Positions 1 through 10,072 of a stretch of DNA of 64,000 nt are shown in pieces. The translations under genes and the position numbers were made by a program. The first letter of the stretch is position 1; the number at the start of each line of letters is the position of its first letter. The notes beneath the pieces are model-generated. The model ran no database searches, was not told the DNA's origin, and saw only the letters and a program-made list of their open reading frames with translations. The stretch is from Rhodovulum sp. 12E13 (GTDB lineage: Bacteria; Pseudomonadota; Alphaproteobacteria; Rhodobacterales; Rhodobacteraceae), in contig NZ_QPLK01000002.1 in NCBI RefSeq assembly GCF_003340565.1, positions 186,001 to 250,000 of the forward strand, read 5' to 3'.

Positions 1-612
1 CCGGCGCGGGCCCTCGCGCCGTCGCCGGGTCAGCGCGTTCTCGACCTTTGCGCTGCGCCGGGCGGCAAGACCCTGCAACTGGCCGCCACGGGGGCCGAGG
101 TCACCGCCCTCGACGTGTCGGATGCGCGGCTCGACCGCCTGCGGGATAACCTTGCGCGCACGGGCCTCGCCGCGCAGATCGTCACGGCCGATGCGCTGCA
201 GTGGGCGCCCGAGGCGCCCTTCGACGCGATCCTTCTCGACGCGCCCTGCAGCGCAACGGGCACGCTGCGCCGGCACCCCGACCTGCCCTTCGTCCGCAAG
301 CGGGAAGACCTCAAGCCGCTCGCCACGATCCAGTCAGCCCTGCTCGAGCGTGCGACGGGGTGGCTGCGGCCGGGAGGGCGGCTTGTCTTCTGCACCTGTT
401 CGCTGCTGCCCGAAGAGGGCGAAGCGGTCGTTGCCGACGCCCTGGCGTGCCATCCGGGGCTCGCGCCCGACCCCGCGGCGATCGGGGCGCTGCCGGGGCT
501 CGAGGCGGCGTGGGATGCCGGGCCGGGCGCCCTGCGCATCACCCCCGAGACCTGGGAGGACCGTGGCGGTCTCGACGGTTTCCATATCGCCGCGTTGCGC
601 CGCGAGTCCTGA
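1..612 (+). CDS. rsmB: 16S rRNA (cytosine-C5) methyltransferase, C-terminal part (5' end cut by window)
   Basis: The visible 203 residues are the catalytic half of an RsmB/Sun-type methyltransferase, which methylates cytosine C5 in 16S rRNA using SAM. The reading frame is open from base 1, so the N-terminal part lies outside the window. The SAM-binding motif LDLCAAPGGKT is near visible residue 15. The motif IV segment LDAPCSATGTLRRHPD is near residue 79. The motif VI segment CTCSLLPEEGE is near residue 131, and its TCS cysteine is the expected catalytic nucleophile. RsmF-type paralogues share these motifs, so the position-specific name is less certain than the family. A cluster of palindromes begins 25 bp after the stop. 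Confidence 0.88.
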   Translation, partial: PARALAPSPGQRVLDLCAAPGGKTLQLAATGAEVTALDVSDARLDRLRDNLARTGLAAQIVTADALQWAPEAPFDAILLDAPCSATGTLRRHPDLPFVRKREDLKPLATIQSALLERATGWLRPGGRLVFCTCSLLPEEGEAVVADALACHPGLAPDPAAIGALPGLEAAWDAGPGALRITPETWEDRGGLDGFHIAALRRES

Positions 613-637
613 GGCGGACCGCCCGGGCGACGGAGGA

Positions 638-730
638 AACGGCCTTCGAAGGCCGTTGGCCCAAGCCGCGTCGACGCGGCTTGTCACGCGGCTTCGAAGC
701 CGCGTCGTCACGGCGTTTCGAAACGCCGTG
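638..730. repeat. cluster of four consecutive perfect palindromes downstream of rsmB
   Basis: Four perfect palindromes stand almost end to end: 638-657 (AACGGCCTTCGAAGGCCGTT), 662-683 (core GCCGCGTCGACGCGGC), 686-705 (ACGCGGCTTCGAAGCCGCGT) and 709-730 (core GGCGTTTCGAAACGCC). They are 20-22 bp long, separated by 2-4 bp, and all are centred on TCGA. The arms differ between copies, yet each copy is fully self-complementary. They lie between the rsmB stop and the heparinase-like gene. A role as transcription terminator, RNA 3'-end protector or protein-binding array is inference. Confidence 0.8.
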
Positions 731-866
731 CCGCGAGTCCCGCGCCCTGCGCCGTGCAGTCCCGCCACGCCCCGACCAGGCTCGGGGCCCGGACCGCCCG
801 GCCGTCGTGACAGCGCCGGCCGGCTCGCCTAGCCTGGCGCGGCGGCTGAGAGAGGCGAGCGGCGGA

Positions 867-2636
867 ATGGCGGCGGCGAGGAAGCAGGCGGGGCGGAGCG
901 AGGCGGACGGCGCGTGGAACCGGGTGCACGCGCGTCTTGCCGGCCGGGGTCGCGGCGCGACCGGATTCGTGTCGCAGCCCGAGCCGCGCAGCTTCGGTTC
1001 CGTGGCGCGGGGGCGGCAGCTCGTCGCCGGCAACTTCCTGTTCTCGGGGTTCCTGATCGAGGCGCCGGGCACGCCGCTGTGGGATCTGCCGATTCCGGCG
1101 CCGCGCTTCGAGCAGGAGCTGCACGGGTTTCTCTGGCTCGACGATCTCGCCGCGCTCGGCACCGCAGAGGCCCGCGCCAAGGCACAGGACTGGCTGCAGG
1201 GCTGGATCGCACGCTACGGCACCGGCCGTGGCCCGGGCTGGACGCCCGACCTGACGGGACGGCGCCTGATCCGCTGGATCAACCATGCGCTCTTTCTTCT
1301 CCATGCCCGCGACCGGGCGGCATCCGACGCCTATTTCGCCGCGCTCGGCCGTCAGGCCGCCTACCTCGCGCGGCGCTGGCGGGCCGCCTCGCCCGGCCTG
1401 CCGCGCTTCGAGGCGCTGTGCGGGCTTGTCTATGCCGGGCTTTCGCTCACGGGGCTCGAGACGCGGCTCGAGCCCGCGCTCGCCGCGCTCGACACGCAGT
1501 GCGACCGCGAGATCGACGCGGCGGGGGGCATTGCCTCTCGCAACCCGGAGCAGCTGATGGAGGTGTTCACGCTGCTGAGCTGGGTCGCCGAGGCGCTGCA
1601 TGGCCTGGGTCGGGGGGGGCGCCCGCCGCTCACCGCCGCGCTGGAGCGGATGGCGCCGACCCTGCGCGCCCTGCGCCATGTCGACGGGGGGCTGGCCCGC
1701 TTCCACGGCGGCGGGCGGGGTGCCGAGGGGCGGCTCGACCAGGCGCTCGCGGCCGCCGGCATCCGCGGCGGCGCGCGGCGGGAGGGGCTGGCCATGGGCT
1801 TCGCCCGGCTCGCCGCGGCGCGCACCTCCGTCATCGTCGATGCCGCCGTGCCGCCCGGCGGCGCGGCCTCGCGCAACGCGCACGCCTCCACCCTCGCCTT
1901 CGAGCTCACATCGGGCCGGCGGCCGGTGATCGTCAACTGCGGCTCGGGCGCGATCTTCGGCGAGACGTGGCGACGCGCGGGGCGGGCGACGGCCAGCCAT
2001 TCGACCCTCGCCATAGACGGAACGTCGTCGTCGAGGCTGGCTCTCTCGGCGCTGAACCGCGGTCGCGGCACGGGCGAGGTCGAGGTGCTCGAGGAGATCC
2101 CCCGCGACGTGCGCGCCCAGGTCACCCGCAACGCCCGCGGTCAGCACCTGATGGTGGGCCACGACGGCTACGTGCCCACGCATGGCATGACCCATGTCCG
2201 GAAGCTTTCGCTGAGCCGCGACGGGCGGGTGCTGACGGGCGAGGACACGCTGGGTGCCCTCACCGAGCGCGATCGCGCGGCCTTCGACGACGAGATGACG
2301 CGCAGCCGCATGCAGGGCGTGCCCTACTCGATCCGATTCCACCTGCACCCCGATGTCGACGCCGAGGAGGACATGGGCGGCGGCGCGGTGAGCCTCGTGC
2401 TGCGCTCGGGCGAGACATGGGTGTTCCGCCACGACGGCAGCGCCGAGATGCGGCTGGAGCCGTCGGTCTACCTCGAGGCGGGGCGGCTGCGGCCGCGCGG
2501 CACCGAGCAGATCGTGCTGTCCGGGCATGTGACCGAGGGCGCGCGCCAGATCGGCTGGACCTTGGCGAAGGCAGAGGATACCCCGCGCGTGACCCGCGAC
2601 TTCGCCCTTGCCGAGGTGGAGGACGAGGCGGGCTGA
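867..2636 (+). CDS. heparinase II/III family protein
   Basis: This 589-residue protein has the two-part layout of the heparinase II/III-like family found next to purH in many Rhodobacteraceae. The first part is an alpha-helical toroid-like region (segments [20 protein letters not shown] and [20 protein letters not shown]). The second is a beta-rich C-terminal region starting near residue 300 ([20 protein letters not shown]). The family is named for polysaccharide lyases, but the substrate of this bacterial branch is not known to me, so a role in surface polysaccharide turnover is inference. I chose the ATG at 867, preceded by AGAGAGGCG. A GTG at 807 in the same frame is possible. No signal peptide is obvious. 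Confidence 0.8.
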   Translation: MAAARKQAGRSEADGAWNRVHARLAGRGRGATGFVSQPEPRSFGSVARGRQLVAGNFLFSGFLIEAPGTPLWDLPIPAPRFEQELHGFLWLDDLAALGTAEARAKAQDWLQGWIARYGTGRGPGWTPDLTGRRLIRWINHALFLLHARDRAASDAYFAALGRQAAYLARRWRAASPGLPRFEALCGLVYAGLSLTGLETRLEPALAALDTQCDREIDAAGGIASRNPEQLMEVFTLLSWVAEALHGLGRGGRPPLTAALERMAPTLRALRHVDGGLARFHGGGRGAEGRLDQALAAAGIRGGARREGLAMGFARLAAARTSVIVDAAVPPGGAASRNAHASTLAFELTSGRRPVIVNCGSGAIFGETWRRAGRATASHSTLAIDGTSSSRLALSALNRGRGTGEVEVLEEIPRDVRAQVTRNARGQHLMVGHDGYVPTHGMTHVRKLSLSRDGRVLTGEDTLGALTERDRAAFDDEMTRSRMQGVPYSIRFHLHPDVDAEEDMGGGAVSLVLRSGETWVFRHDGSAEMRLEPSVYLEAGRLRPRGTEQIVLSGHVTEGARQIGWTLAKAEDTPRVTRDFALAEVEDEAG

Positions 2637-2658
2637 GCCGATCCCGGAGGGCTTGACC

Positions 2659-4263
2659 ATGGCCGACCCCGACATCCTGCCGATCCGCCGTGCGCTGATC
2701 TCCGTCTCCGACAAGAGCGGGCTGGTCGACTTCGCCACCGCGCTCGCCGGCGCCGGGGTCGAGCTTATCTCGACCGGCGGCACCGCGCGGGCGCTGCGCG
2801 AGGCCGGCCTGTCGGTGCGCGACGTCGCCGAGGTCACGGGCTTCCCCGAGATGATGGACGGGCGGGTCAAGACACTGCACCCCCGGATCCACGGTGGCCT
2901 GCTCGCCCTGCGCGACGAGGTCGATCACCTGACGGCGATGCAGGAGCATTCCATCCCCACGATCGACCTGCTGGCGGTCAATCTCTACCCGTTCGAGGCG
3001 GCCGTGGCCGGTGGCGCCGGCTGGGACGAGGCGATCGAGAACGTCGATGTCGGCGGCCCGGCGATGCTGCGGGCTGCGGCCAAGAACCATGCCTTCGTGA
3101 CCGTGGTGACCGACCCCGAGGATTATGCGGAAGTGCTGGCCGAGATCGAGGCCGAGGGCGGCACGCGCCACGCCACGCGGCGGCGCCTCGCGGCAACCGC
3201 CTTCGCCCGGACGGCGGCCTATGACGCCGCGGTGTCGGGCTGGATGGCCGCGCGGATCGGCGACGAGATGATGGAGCCGCACGCGCCTCGGCGCGTCGCT
3301 GTCGCGGGGCGGCTGGCGCTCGATCTGCGCTACGGCGAGAATCCCCACCAGCAGGCGAGCTTCTACGCCGACGGCTCGGGCGGTCCCGGCGTGGCCACGG
3401 CAGAGCACGTGCAGGGCAAGGCGCTGTCGTACAACAACATCAACGACACCGACGCCGCCTGGGCGCTGGCGGCCGAGTTCGAGCCGCACCACCCCACCTG
3501 CGTCATCGTCAAGCATGCCAACCCGTGCGGCGTGGCCCGCGGCGACACGCCTGCGGAAGCCTATCGCAAGGCGTTCGACTGCGACCGCGTTTCGGCCTTC
3601 GGCGGGATCGTGGCCCTCAACCGGCCGCTCGACGAGGACACGGCGCGCGCCATCACCGAGATCTTCACCGAGGTCGTCATTGCCCCCGGCGCGTCGGACG
3701 CCGCGCGAGAGGTGTTCGCGGGCAAGAAGAACCTGCGCCTGCTGCTGACAGGGGGCATGCCCGACCCCCGCGCGCCCGGGCAGGCGATCCGGCAGGTCTC
3801 GGGGGGCTTCCTCGTGCAGGATCGCGACACGGCGCTGGTCTCGGCCGAAGACCTGAGCGTGGTGACCGAGCGGGAGCCCACCGAGCAGGAAGTGGCCGAC
3901 CTGCTCTTCGCCTGGGCCGTTGCCAAGCACGTCAAGTCGAACGCCATCGTCTATGCCAAGGGCGGCGCGACCGTGGGCATCGGCGCGGGCCAGATGAGCC
4001 GGGTCGATTCCACCCGCATCGCCGCGCGCAAGTCGGCCGACATGGCCGGGGCGCTCGGCCTGCCCGAGCCGACCGTGAAGGGCTCGGTCGTCGCCTCCGA
4101 CGCCTTCTTCCCCTTTGCCGACGGTCTGATCGCCGCGGCCGAGGCGGGGGCGACCGCGGTCATCCAGCCGGGCGGCTCCGTGCGCGACAAGGAGGTGATC
4201 GCGGCGGCCGACGCGCGGGGCCTCGCCATGGTCTTCACCGGCATGCGCCACTTCCGGCACTGA
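2659..4263 (+). CDS. purH: bifunctional AICAR transformylase / IMP cyclohydrolase
   Basis: PurH catalyses the last two steps of de novo IMP synthesis: formylation of AICAR with 10-formyl-THF, then ring closure. The 534 residues match the usual size. The N-terminal IMP cyclohydrolase domain begins [17 protein letters not shown] and carries [13 protein letters not shown] and [13 protein letters not shown]. The transformylase domain follows, with [26 protein letters not shown] and [10 protein letters not shown], and ends in FTGMRHFRH. The start is set by GGAGG at 2646-2650, eight bases before the ATG. The stop overlaps the lspA start (TGATG), which suggests translational coupling. Confidence 0.97.
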   Translation: MADPDILPIRRALISVSDKSGLVDFATALAGAGVELISTGGTARALREAGLSVRDVAEVTGFPEMMDGRVKTLHPRIHGGLLALRDEVDHLTAMQEHSIPTIDLLAVNLYPFEAAVAGGAGWDEAIENVDVGGPAMLRAAAKNHAFVTVVTDPEDYAEVLAEIEAEGGTRHATRRRLAATAFARTAAYDAAVSGWMAARIGDEMMEPHAPRRVAVAGRLALDLRYGENPHQQASFYADGSGGPGVATAEHVQGKALSYNNINDTDAAWALAAEFEPHHPTCVIVKHANPCGVARGDTPAEAYRKAFDCDRVSAFGGIVALNRPLDEDTARAITEIFTEVVIAPGASDAAREVFAGKKNLRLLLTGGMPDPRAPGQAIRQVSGGFLVQDRDTALVSAEDLSVVTEREPTEQEVADLLFAWAVAKHVKSNAIVYAKGGATVGIGAGQMSRVDSTRIAARKSADMAGALGLPEPTVKGSVVASDAFFPFADGLIAAAEAGATAVIQPGGSVRDKEVIAAADARGLAMVFTGMRHFRH

Positions 4264-4748
4264 TGCGCGCGCTCTGGATCGCGGCAGCGATGGCCTTCGC
4301 CATCGACCAGGCGACGAAATACGGCGTCATCTGGGGGCTCGATCTGATCACGCTGCGCCAGATCGACGTCGCGCCGCCCTACCTCGTCTTCCGCAAGGGG
4401 CTGAACACGGGTGTCAATTTCGGGCTTCTCTCGGGCGACTCCGATGCGCTGCGCTACGGGCTGATCGCGGTGGCCCTGGTGCTCTGCGGGCTGGTGCTGT
4501 GGTGGGCGCGCGGCTTTTCCCGGCGCGTCGAGTTCGTCTCGGCGGGCCTTCTGGTGGGCGGTGCGCTCGGCAACGCGCTCGACCGGGTGTTCCATCCGGG
4601 CGTGCTCGACTTTCTCAACATGTCGTGCTGCGGCATCGACAATCCCTACATCTTCAACGTGGCCGACGTGTTCATCTTCGCCGGCGCCATCGGGCTGGTG
4701 CTGTTTTCGGGCGACGGACGGCGCGACGCCCGACAGAATGGGCCGTGA
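4263..4748 (+). CDS. lspA: lipoprotein signal peptidase (signal peptidase II)
   Basis: This 161-residue inner-membrane aspartyl protease removes the signal peptide of prolipoproteins after diacylglyceryl modification. Four hydrophobic segments are visible. The two conserved catalytic Asp motifs are present: [11 protein letters not shown] near residue 103 and [11 protein letters not shown] near residue 132. The N-terminal segment AIDQATK is also typical. The start codon shares bases with the purH stop. The next gene encodes a lipoprotein, a likely client, though the enzyme serves all lipoproteins. Confidence 0.94.
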   Translation: MRALWIAAAMAFAIDQATKYGVIWGLDLITLRQIDVAPPYLVFRKGLNTGVNFGLLSGDSDALRYGLIAVALVLCGLVLWWARGFSRRVEFVSAGLLVGGALGNALDRVFHPGVLDFLNMSCCGIDNPYIFNVADVFIFAGAIGLVLFSGDGRRDARQNGP

Positions 4749-4780
4749 CGGCGGCGGCGACCCCTGCTAGGAGAAGGGCA

Positions 4781-5311
4781 ATGATCGGGGCGCGGACATA
4801 TCGGGCGGTCGCGGCTCTGGCGCTCGTGGCGCTGGTGTCTGCCTGCGCGCGGGGCGAGCCCAATCTCATGCGCATCCAGAGCACGCAGGGTCCCGACGAG
4901 TTTGCCATCGTGCCGGGCAAGCCCATCGAGATACCCGACGACCTGTCGGCGCTTCCGCCGCCGTCGGCCCCCGGCAGCGGCAACCGTACCGATGCCACGC
5001 CGGATCGCGACGCGGTGGCGGCCCTCGGCGGCAGCCCGTCGCGGCTGGTGCGCGACGGCCGCACGTCCGCCCCCGATCTGGTGCGCTCGGCCAGCCGGTA
5101 CGGCGTGCAGCCCGGCGTGCGCCAAGAGCTGGCGGCGGCCGATCTCGAGTTCCGCCGCAACAATCGCGGGCGGGTGCTCGAGCGGCTGTTCAACGTGACG
5201 ACCTATTTCGACGCCTACGCGCAGACCGAACTGAACCAGCATGCCGAGCAGGAGCGCTGGCGGCGGGCCGGGGCCCGCTCCTCCGCCGCGCCGCCCTTGC
5301 CTGCCGAGTGA
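4781..5311 (+). CDS. DUF3035 lipoprotein (BamF-like outer-membrane assembly lipoprotein)
   Basis: A 176-residue lipoprotein. The N-terminus is a short charged region and hydrophobic core ending in the lipobox LVSAC, so Cys21 should be lipidated. The rest is hydrophilic, with the sequence PDEFAIVPGKPIEIPDDL that I associate with DUF3035. From memory, this family has been linked to BamF, an alphaproteobacterial accessory lipoprotein of the BAM complex. That functional link is family knowledge, not something visible here. GAGAAGG precedes the ATG by about 7 bases. It follows lspA with a 32-bp gap and is probably cotranscribed. Confidence 0.75.
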   Translation: MIGARTYRAVAALALVALVSACARGEPNLMRIQSTQGPDEFAIVPGKPIEIPDDLSALPPPSAPGSGNRTDATPDRDAVAALGGSPSRLVRDGRTSAPDLVRSASRYGVQPGVRQELAAADLEFRRNNRGRVLERLFNVTTYFDAYAQTELNQHAEQERWRRAGARSSAAPPLPAE

Positions 5312-5455
5312 CGCCCGAGTCCCCGGCAACCGCCCCTCTGAACAGGCCCGCCGCGTCGCTGCCGAGGCCGGTGCGGCGCTCACAAGCGCGTAGCCCGGCT
5401 TGAAGCGGGCCGCGCCGGCAACACCTATGGGCGGCCAAGTCAGAACGGAGAGCCC

Positions 5456-6835
5456 ATGCGCCTGATCGCCCCGCTCGCTGCGCTCCTCCTCGCCGCGCTG
5501 CCCCTGCGCGCCGCCGAGGTCACCACCTTCACCCTCGACAACGGAATGGACGTCGTCGTGCTCGAAGACACCCGCGCGCCCGTCGTCGTGCACATGGTCT
5601 GGTATCGCGTCGGTGCCGCCGACGAGCCCCCGGGCGCCTCGGGCATCGCGCATTTCCTCGAGCACCTGATGTTCAAGGGCACCGAGACGCTGGGCCCGGG
5701 CGAGTTCTCTGCCGTGGTCGAGGCGCAGGGCGGCAGCGACAACGCCTTCACCGCTCAGGATTACACGGGTTACTTCCAGCGCGTCGCCGCCGACCGCCTC
5801 GGCCTGATGATGGAGATGGAGGCCGACCGGATGACGAATCTCGCGCTCGACCCGGCGCTCGTCGCCACCGAGCGCGACGTGATCCTCGAAGAGCGCAACC
5901 AGCGCATCGAGAACAGCCCCGGCGCCGTCTTCGCCGAGCAGCGGCGCGCGGCGCAGTATCTCGCCCATCCCTACCGCATTCCCGTCATCGGCTGGGAGCA
6001 CGAGATGCGCGAGCTGACGCGCGAGGACGCGCTTGCCTTCTACGAGGAGCACTACGCCCCCAACAACGCCATCCTCATCGTCGCGGGCGATGTCACCCCC
6101 GACGAGGTGCGCACGCTTGCCGAGGCGCATTACGAGCCGATCCCCGCCAACCCTGACATCGTGGATCGCGCCCGCCCGCAGGAGCCGCCGCAGCGTGCGC
6201 CCCGCACGGTCACCTACGAGGATCCGCGCGTGGCGCAGCCCTACGTCATCCGCACCTACCTCGCGCCCGAGCGCGACGCCGGTGCGCAGAAGGAGGCGGC
6301 TGCGCTGACGCTGCTGGCCGAGCTTCTGGGCGGCGACGGGCCGACGCCGCTGATGAAGCGGGTGCTCGAGATCGAGGAGAGCCGCGCGCTCTACGCCGCC
6401 GCATTCTACAACGGCACCTCCCTCGACGACACGACCTTCGGCCTCGTCGTGGTGCCCACGCCCGACAGGACGCTGGCCGAGGCCGAGGCCGACATGGATC
6501 GCATGATCGCCCGCTTCCTCGACGAGGGCGTCGACGCCGCGGCGCTCGAGCGGCTCAAGCTGCAGGTCCGCGCGCAGGAGATCTATGCCCGCGACGACCT
6601 GCAGGGCCTCGCCCGCCGCTACGGCGTGGCGCTCACCAGCGGCCTGACGGTCGAGGACGTGGAGGCCTGGCCCGAGATCCTCGACTCGGTGACCGAAGAC
6701 GACATCATGGCGGCCGCCCGCGCCGTGTTCGACCCGCGCCGCTCGGTCACCGGCTACCTGCGCACGCCAGAGCGCGACGAAACCGCCGAGGTCGCGCCTG
6801 TGCCTGGCGCCGGCGCCGCGGAGGTGACGCAATGA
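5456..6835 (+). CDS. secreted M16 family zinc peptidase (catalytic partner)
   Basis: This 459-residue processing-peptidase-like protein has an N-terminal signal peptide cleaved near residue 20 (LLAALPLRAA-EV). The inverted zinc motif HFLEH at residues 66-70 supplies two His ligands and the catalytic Glu, and a downstream ERDVILEERNQR segment provides the expected third ligand. Two M16 domains are recognisable (N-terminal and M16_C). Its start is preceded by ACGGAGAG. The last four bases overlap the start of a second M16 gene, so the two are translationally coupled and likely form a heterodimer, as in mitochondrial processing peptidase and related bacterial pairs. Localisation is probably periplasmic. 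Confidence 0.9.
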   Translation: MRLIAPLAALLLAALPLRAAEVTTFTLDNGMDVVVLEDTRAPVVVHMVWYRVGAADEPPGASGIAHFLEHLMFKGTETLGPGEFSAVVEAQGGSDNAFTAQDYTGYFQRVAADRLGLMMEMEADRMTNLALDPALVATERDVILEERNQRIENSPGAVFAEQRRAAQYLAHPYRIPVIGWEHEMRELTREDALAFYEEHYAPNNAILIVAGDVTPDEVRTLAEAHYEPIPANPDIVDRARPQEPPQRAPRTVTYEDPRVAQPYVIRTYLAPERDAGAQKEAAALTLLAELLGGDGPTPLMKRVLEIEESRALYAAAFYNGTSLDDTTFGLVVVPTPDRTLAEAEADMDRMIARFLDEGVDAAALERLKLQVRAQEIYARDDLQGLARRYGVALTSGLTVEDVEAWPEILDSVTEDDIMAAARAVFDPRRSVTGYLRTPERDETAEVAPVPGAGAAEVTQ

Positions 6836-8154
6836 CCGCCCCGCTCCGCCTGGTCGCGGCTCTCGGCCTCGCGCTCGCCGTGGCGGCGCCCGCCCGCGCG
6901 GCCATCGACATCACGCCGGTCACCTCGCCCGGCGGCATCGACGCCTGGATGGTCGAGGAGCACTCGATCCCCATGGTCGCGCTCGAGCTTCGCTTCGAGG
7001 GGGGCGGCTCGCTCGACGCCGAGGGAAAGCGCGGCGCCATAAACCTCATGGCCGCGCTGCTGGAGGAGGGCGCGGGCGACATGGACGCGCAAGCCTTCTC
7101 CATCGCCGCCGACGAGCTGGCCGCCCGCTTCGACTTCGACGTGGGCCCCGACTCGCTCGCCGTGTCGGCGCGGTTCCTCAGCGAGAACGCCGACGAGGCC
7201 CTGGAGCTTCTGCGCCTCGCCCTGACCGAGCCGCGCTTCGACGAGAGCGCGATCGAGCGGGTGCGCGGGCAGGTTCTGTCGAATCTCGCCTCGGACGCGA
7301 AAGATCCGCAGACCATCGCGACCGACCGCTACAATGCGCTCGCCTTCCCGAACCATCCCTACGGCTCCCCGCACGAGGGCACGCCCGAGAGCGTCGCCGC
7401 GCTTACGCGCGACGACCTGGTGGCGGCGAGGGGCCGTGTGATGGCACGGGACCGGGTGCATGTCGCGGCCGTGGGCGACATCGACGCCCAGGAGCTCGGC
7501 GCGATGCTCGACGACCTGCTGGGCGGTCTGCCCGAGACCGGTGCGCCCTTGCCCGATCAGGCCGCGAGCGCCCTCGAGGGCGGTCTGACGGTGGTGGAAT
7601 TCGACACGCCGCAATCGGTCGTCGCCTTCGGCCACGAGGGGATCGGGATGGATCACCCCGATTTCTTCCCCGCCTTCGTGCTGACGCAGATCCTGGGCGG
7701 TGGCGGGCTCAACTCGCGCCTGATGGAAGAGGTTCGGCGCGAGCGCGGCCTGACCTACGGCATCTATGCCGGGCTCTGGACGCAGCTCTACGCCGACCAG
7801 CTGCGCGGCTTCGTCTCGACGGTCAACGACCGGGTGGGCGAGACGGTGAGCGTCGTGCGCGACGAGTGGCAACGCATGGCCGAGGAGGGCGTGACCGAGG
7901 AAGAGCTCGAGCGCGCCAAGACCTACCTGACCGGCGCCTACCCGCTGCGCTTCGACGGCAACGAGCGGATCGCCAACATTCTCGTCGGCATGCAGCTCGA
8001 CGACATGCCGATCGACTACGTCAACACCCGCAACGCCAAGGTCGAGGCGGTGACGCTCGACGACGTGCAGCGCGTCGCGGCCCGCGTGATCCGCCCCGAC
8101 GACCTGCATTTCGTCGTGGTGGGCAAGCCGCAGGGGCTGGACGCGGGCAACTGA
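6832..8154 (+). CDS. secreted M16 family peptidase homologue lacking the zinc motif
   Basis: This 440-residue M16-fold protein has a signal peptide (residues 1-22, ending AAPARAA). The position where an active member carries HxxEH reads [16 protein letters not shown], so neither His is present and the protein should not bind catalytic zinc there. A segment near residue 300 ([20 protein letters not shown]) matches the R/Y substrate-binding motif that non-catalytic partners keep. With the ATGA overlap to the preceding active M16 gene, this looks like the regulatory or substrate-gripping half of a heterodimeric peptidase. The heterodimer is inference from architecture. Confidence 0.9.
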   Translation: MTAPLRLVAALGLALAVAAPARAAIDITPVTSPGGIDAWMVEEHSIPMVALELRFEGGGSLDAEGKRGAINLMAALLEEGAGDMDAQAFSIAADELAARFDFDVGPDSLAVSARFLSENADEALELLRLALTEPRFDESAIERVRGQVLSNLASDAKDPQTIATDRYNALAFPNHPYGSPHEGTPESVAALTRDDLVAARGRVMARDRVHVAAVGDIDAQELGAMLDDLLGGLPETGAPLPDQAASALEGGLTVVEFDTPQSVVAFGHEGIGMDHPDFFPAFVLTQILGGGGLNSRLMEEVRRERGLTYGIYAGLWTQLYADQLRGFVSTVNDRVGETVSVVRDEWQRMAEEGVTEEELERAKTYLTGAYPLRFDGNERIANILVGMQLDDMPIDYVNTRNAKVEAVTLDDVQRVAARVIRPDDLHFVVVGKPQGLDAGN

Positions 8155-8197
8155 GCCCGCTGGACGGGAGGCGCCGTGCCATGCTACCCCTTGTGGC

Positions 8198-10072
8198 ATG
8201 GTGCTGCACGACCGCAACATAGGCGCTGAACGGCGCGGGATCGCTCAACTCGACGAGACGGTCGTCAACCGCATCGCCGCCGGCGAGGTGGTCGAGCGCC
8301 CCGCCTCGGCGGTCAAGGAGCTGGTCGAGAACGCGCTCGATGCGGGCGCGCGGCGCATCTCGATCGAGATCGCCGAAGGCGGCAAGCGGCTGATCCGGGT
8401 GGCCGACGACGGTCATGGCATCGCCGCGGCCGACCTGCCGCTTGCGCTCGCCCGCCACGCCACATCCAAGATCGACGGCGCCGACCTGCTCGATATCCGC
8501 TCCTTCGGCTTCCGGGGCGAGGCGCTGGCCTCGCTTGACGCCGTCGCCCGGCTGACGCTGACCTCGCGGGCCGAGGGCGCGGCCGAGGCCGCCGAGATCC
8601 GCGTCGACGGGGGCAGAGGCGGCGCGGTGCGCCCCGCCGCCCTGTCGCGGGGCACCGTGGTCGAGGTGCGCGACCTGTTCCACGCCACGCCGGCGCGGCT
8701 GAAGTTCCTGCGCACCGATCGGGCCGAGGCGCAGGCCATCGGCGATGTCGTGCGTCGCCTCGCCATGGCCGAGCCCGCGATCGCCTTCACCCTCACCGAC
8801 TGCACCGCCGAGCCGCGCGTCACCTTCCGTGCCGACGCCGAGACGGGCGACCTGTTCGGTGCGCTCGCGGGCCGGCTCGCGCGGATCGTGGGAGCGGAGT
8901 TCGTCGACAACGCCGTGCGCATCGAGGCCGAGCGCGAGGGACTGCGGCTGACCGGCTTCGCCGCGCTGCCGACCTTCTCGCGCGGATCGGCGGTGGCGCA
9001 GTATCTCTTCGTCAACGGCCGCCCCGTGCGCGACAAGCTGCTGATCGGCGCGCTCCGCGCCGCCTATGCCGACCTGATGTCGCGCGACCGGCACCCGGCG
9101 GCGGCGCTCTTCCTCGACTGCGACCCCCAGCGCGTCGACGTCAACGTGCACCCGGCCAAGGCCGAGGTGCGCTTTCGCGAGCCCGGGCTGGCGCGGGGGC
9201 TGATCGTCTCGGCCCTGCGTCACGCGCTGGCCGAGACCGGGCATCGCGCGTCGACCACGCTCGCCGGCGCCGCGCTGGGCGCGATGCGGCCCGAGCCCGC
9301 CGGAGAGGCCCATGGCCGCCGCGTCTACCAGATGGACAGGCCCGGCCCCCGTGCCCTGTCTGCCGCCCGGGCCGCGCAGGCGCCGGCCGGGTGGGGGGCG
9401 CCGCTGCCCGTGTCGCCAGAACCTGCCGCGCCCGGCTTCGCCGAGGCGCCCGCGGCGCGGGTCGAGCCGCTGGCAGACGATGCGCCCCTGGACAGGCCCC
9501 TCGGTGCGGCGCGGGCGCAACTCCACGAGACCTACATCGTCGCGCAGACCGAGACGGGGATGGTGCTGGTCGACGCCCACGCCGCGCACGAGCGCCTCGT
9601 CTACGAAAAGCTCAAGCGGCAGGCGGCCGAGGCGGGCATCGCCGCGCAGGCCCTGCTGATCCCCGAGATCGTGGAATTGTCGGACGACGATTGCGCCCGC
9701 CTGCTCGCCGTGGCCGATGACCTGTCGCGTCTCGGCCTGACGGTGGAGCCCTTCGGGCAGGGCGCCGTCGCCGTGCGCGAGACGCCCGCCCTGCTCGGCC
9801 CTGTCGATGCCAGGGGCCTTGTGCACGACATCCTCGACGAGATCGCCGACATGGGGCACACGACCACGCTCGGCGCGCGCCTCGACGCCGTGCTCTCCCG
9901 CGTCGCCTGCCACGGGTCGGTCCGCTCGGGCCGCCGCATGAGCGCCGACGAGATGAACGCGCTGCTGCGCGAGATGGAGGCGACGCCGCATTCCGGCCAG
10001 TGCAACCATGGCCGGCCCACCTGGGTCGAGCTGCGGCTCGCCGATATCGACCGCCTGTTCGGCCGGGCATGA
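8198..10072 (+). CDS. mutL: DNA mismatch repair endonuclease/ATPase MutL
   Basis: A 624-residue MutL, which couples mismatch recognition by MutS to strand incision and removal. The N-terminal GHKL ATPase has [17 protein letters not shown] and [12 protein letters not shown]. The C-terminal dimerisation domain begins near residue 445 and contains [24 protein letters not shown] and CNHGRPTW. These correspond to the metal-binding endonuclease motifs of MutL from organisms lacking MutH (usual form DQHAxxER), so this protein is likely nicking-competent. A Pro/Ala-rich linker joins the halves. The ATG at 8198 has no strong ribosome site, and GTG 8201 is an alternative. Confidence 0.95.
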   Translation: MVLHDRNIGAERRGIAQLDETVVNRIAAGEVVERPASAVKELVENALDAGARRISIEIAEGGKRLIRVADDGHGIAAADLPLALARHATSKIDGADLLDIRSFGFRGEALASLDAVARLTLTSRAEGAAEAAEIRVDGGRGGAVRPAALSRGTVVEVRDLFHATPARLKFLRTDRAEAQAIGDVVRRLAMAEPAIAFTLTDCTAEPRVTFRADAETGDLFGALAGRLARIVGAEFVDNAVRIEAEREGLRLTGFAALPTFSRGSAVAQYLFVNGRPVRDKLLIGALRAAYADLMSRDRHPAAALFLDCDPQRVDVNVHPAKAEVRFREPGLARGLIVSALRHALAETGHRASTTLAGAALGAMRPEPAGEAHGRRVYQMDRPGPRALSAARAAQAPAGWGAPLPVSPEPAAPGFAEAPAARVEPLADDAPLDRPLGAARAQLHETYIVAQTETGMVLVDAHAAHERLVYEKLKRQAAEAGIAAQALLIPEIVELSDDDCARLLAVADDLSRLGLTVEPFGQGAVAVRETPALLGPVDARGLVHDILDEIADMGHTTTLGARLDAVLSRVACHGSVRSGRRMSADEMNALLREMEATPHSGQCNHGRPTWVELRLADIDRLFGRA

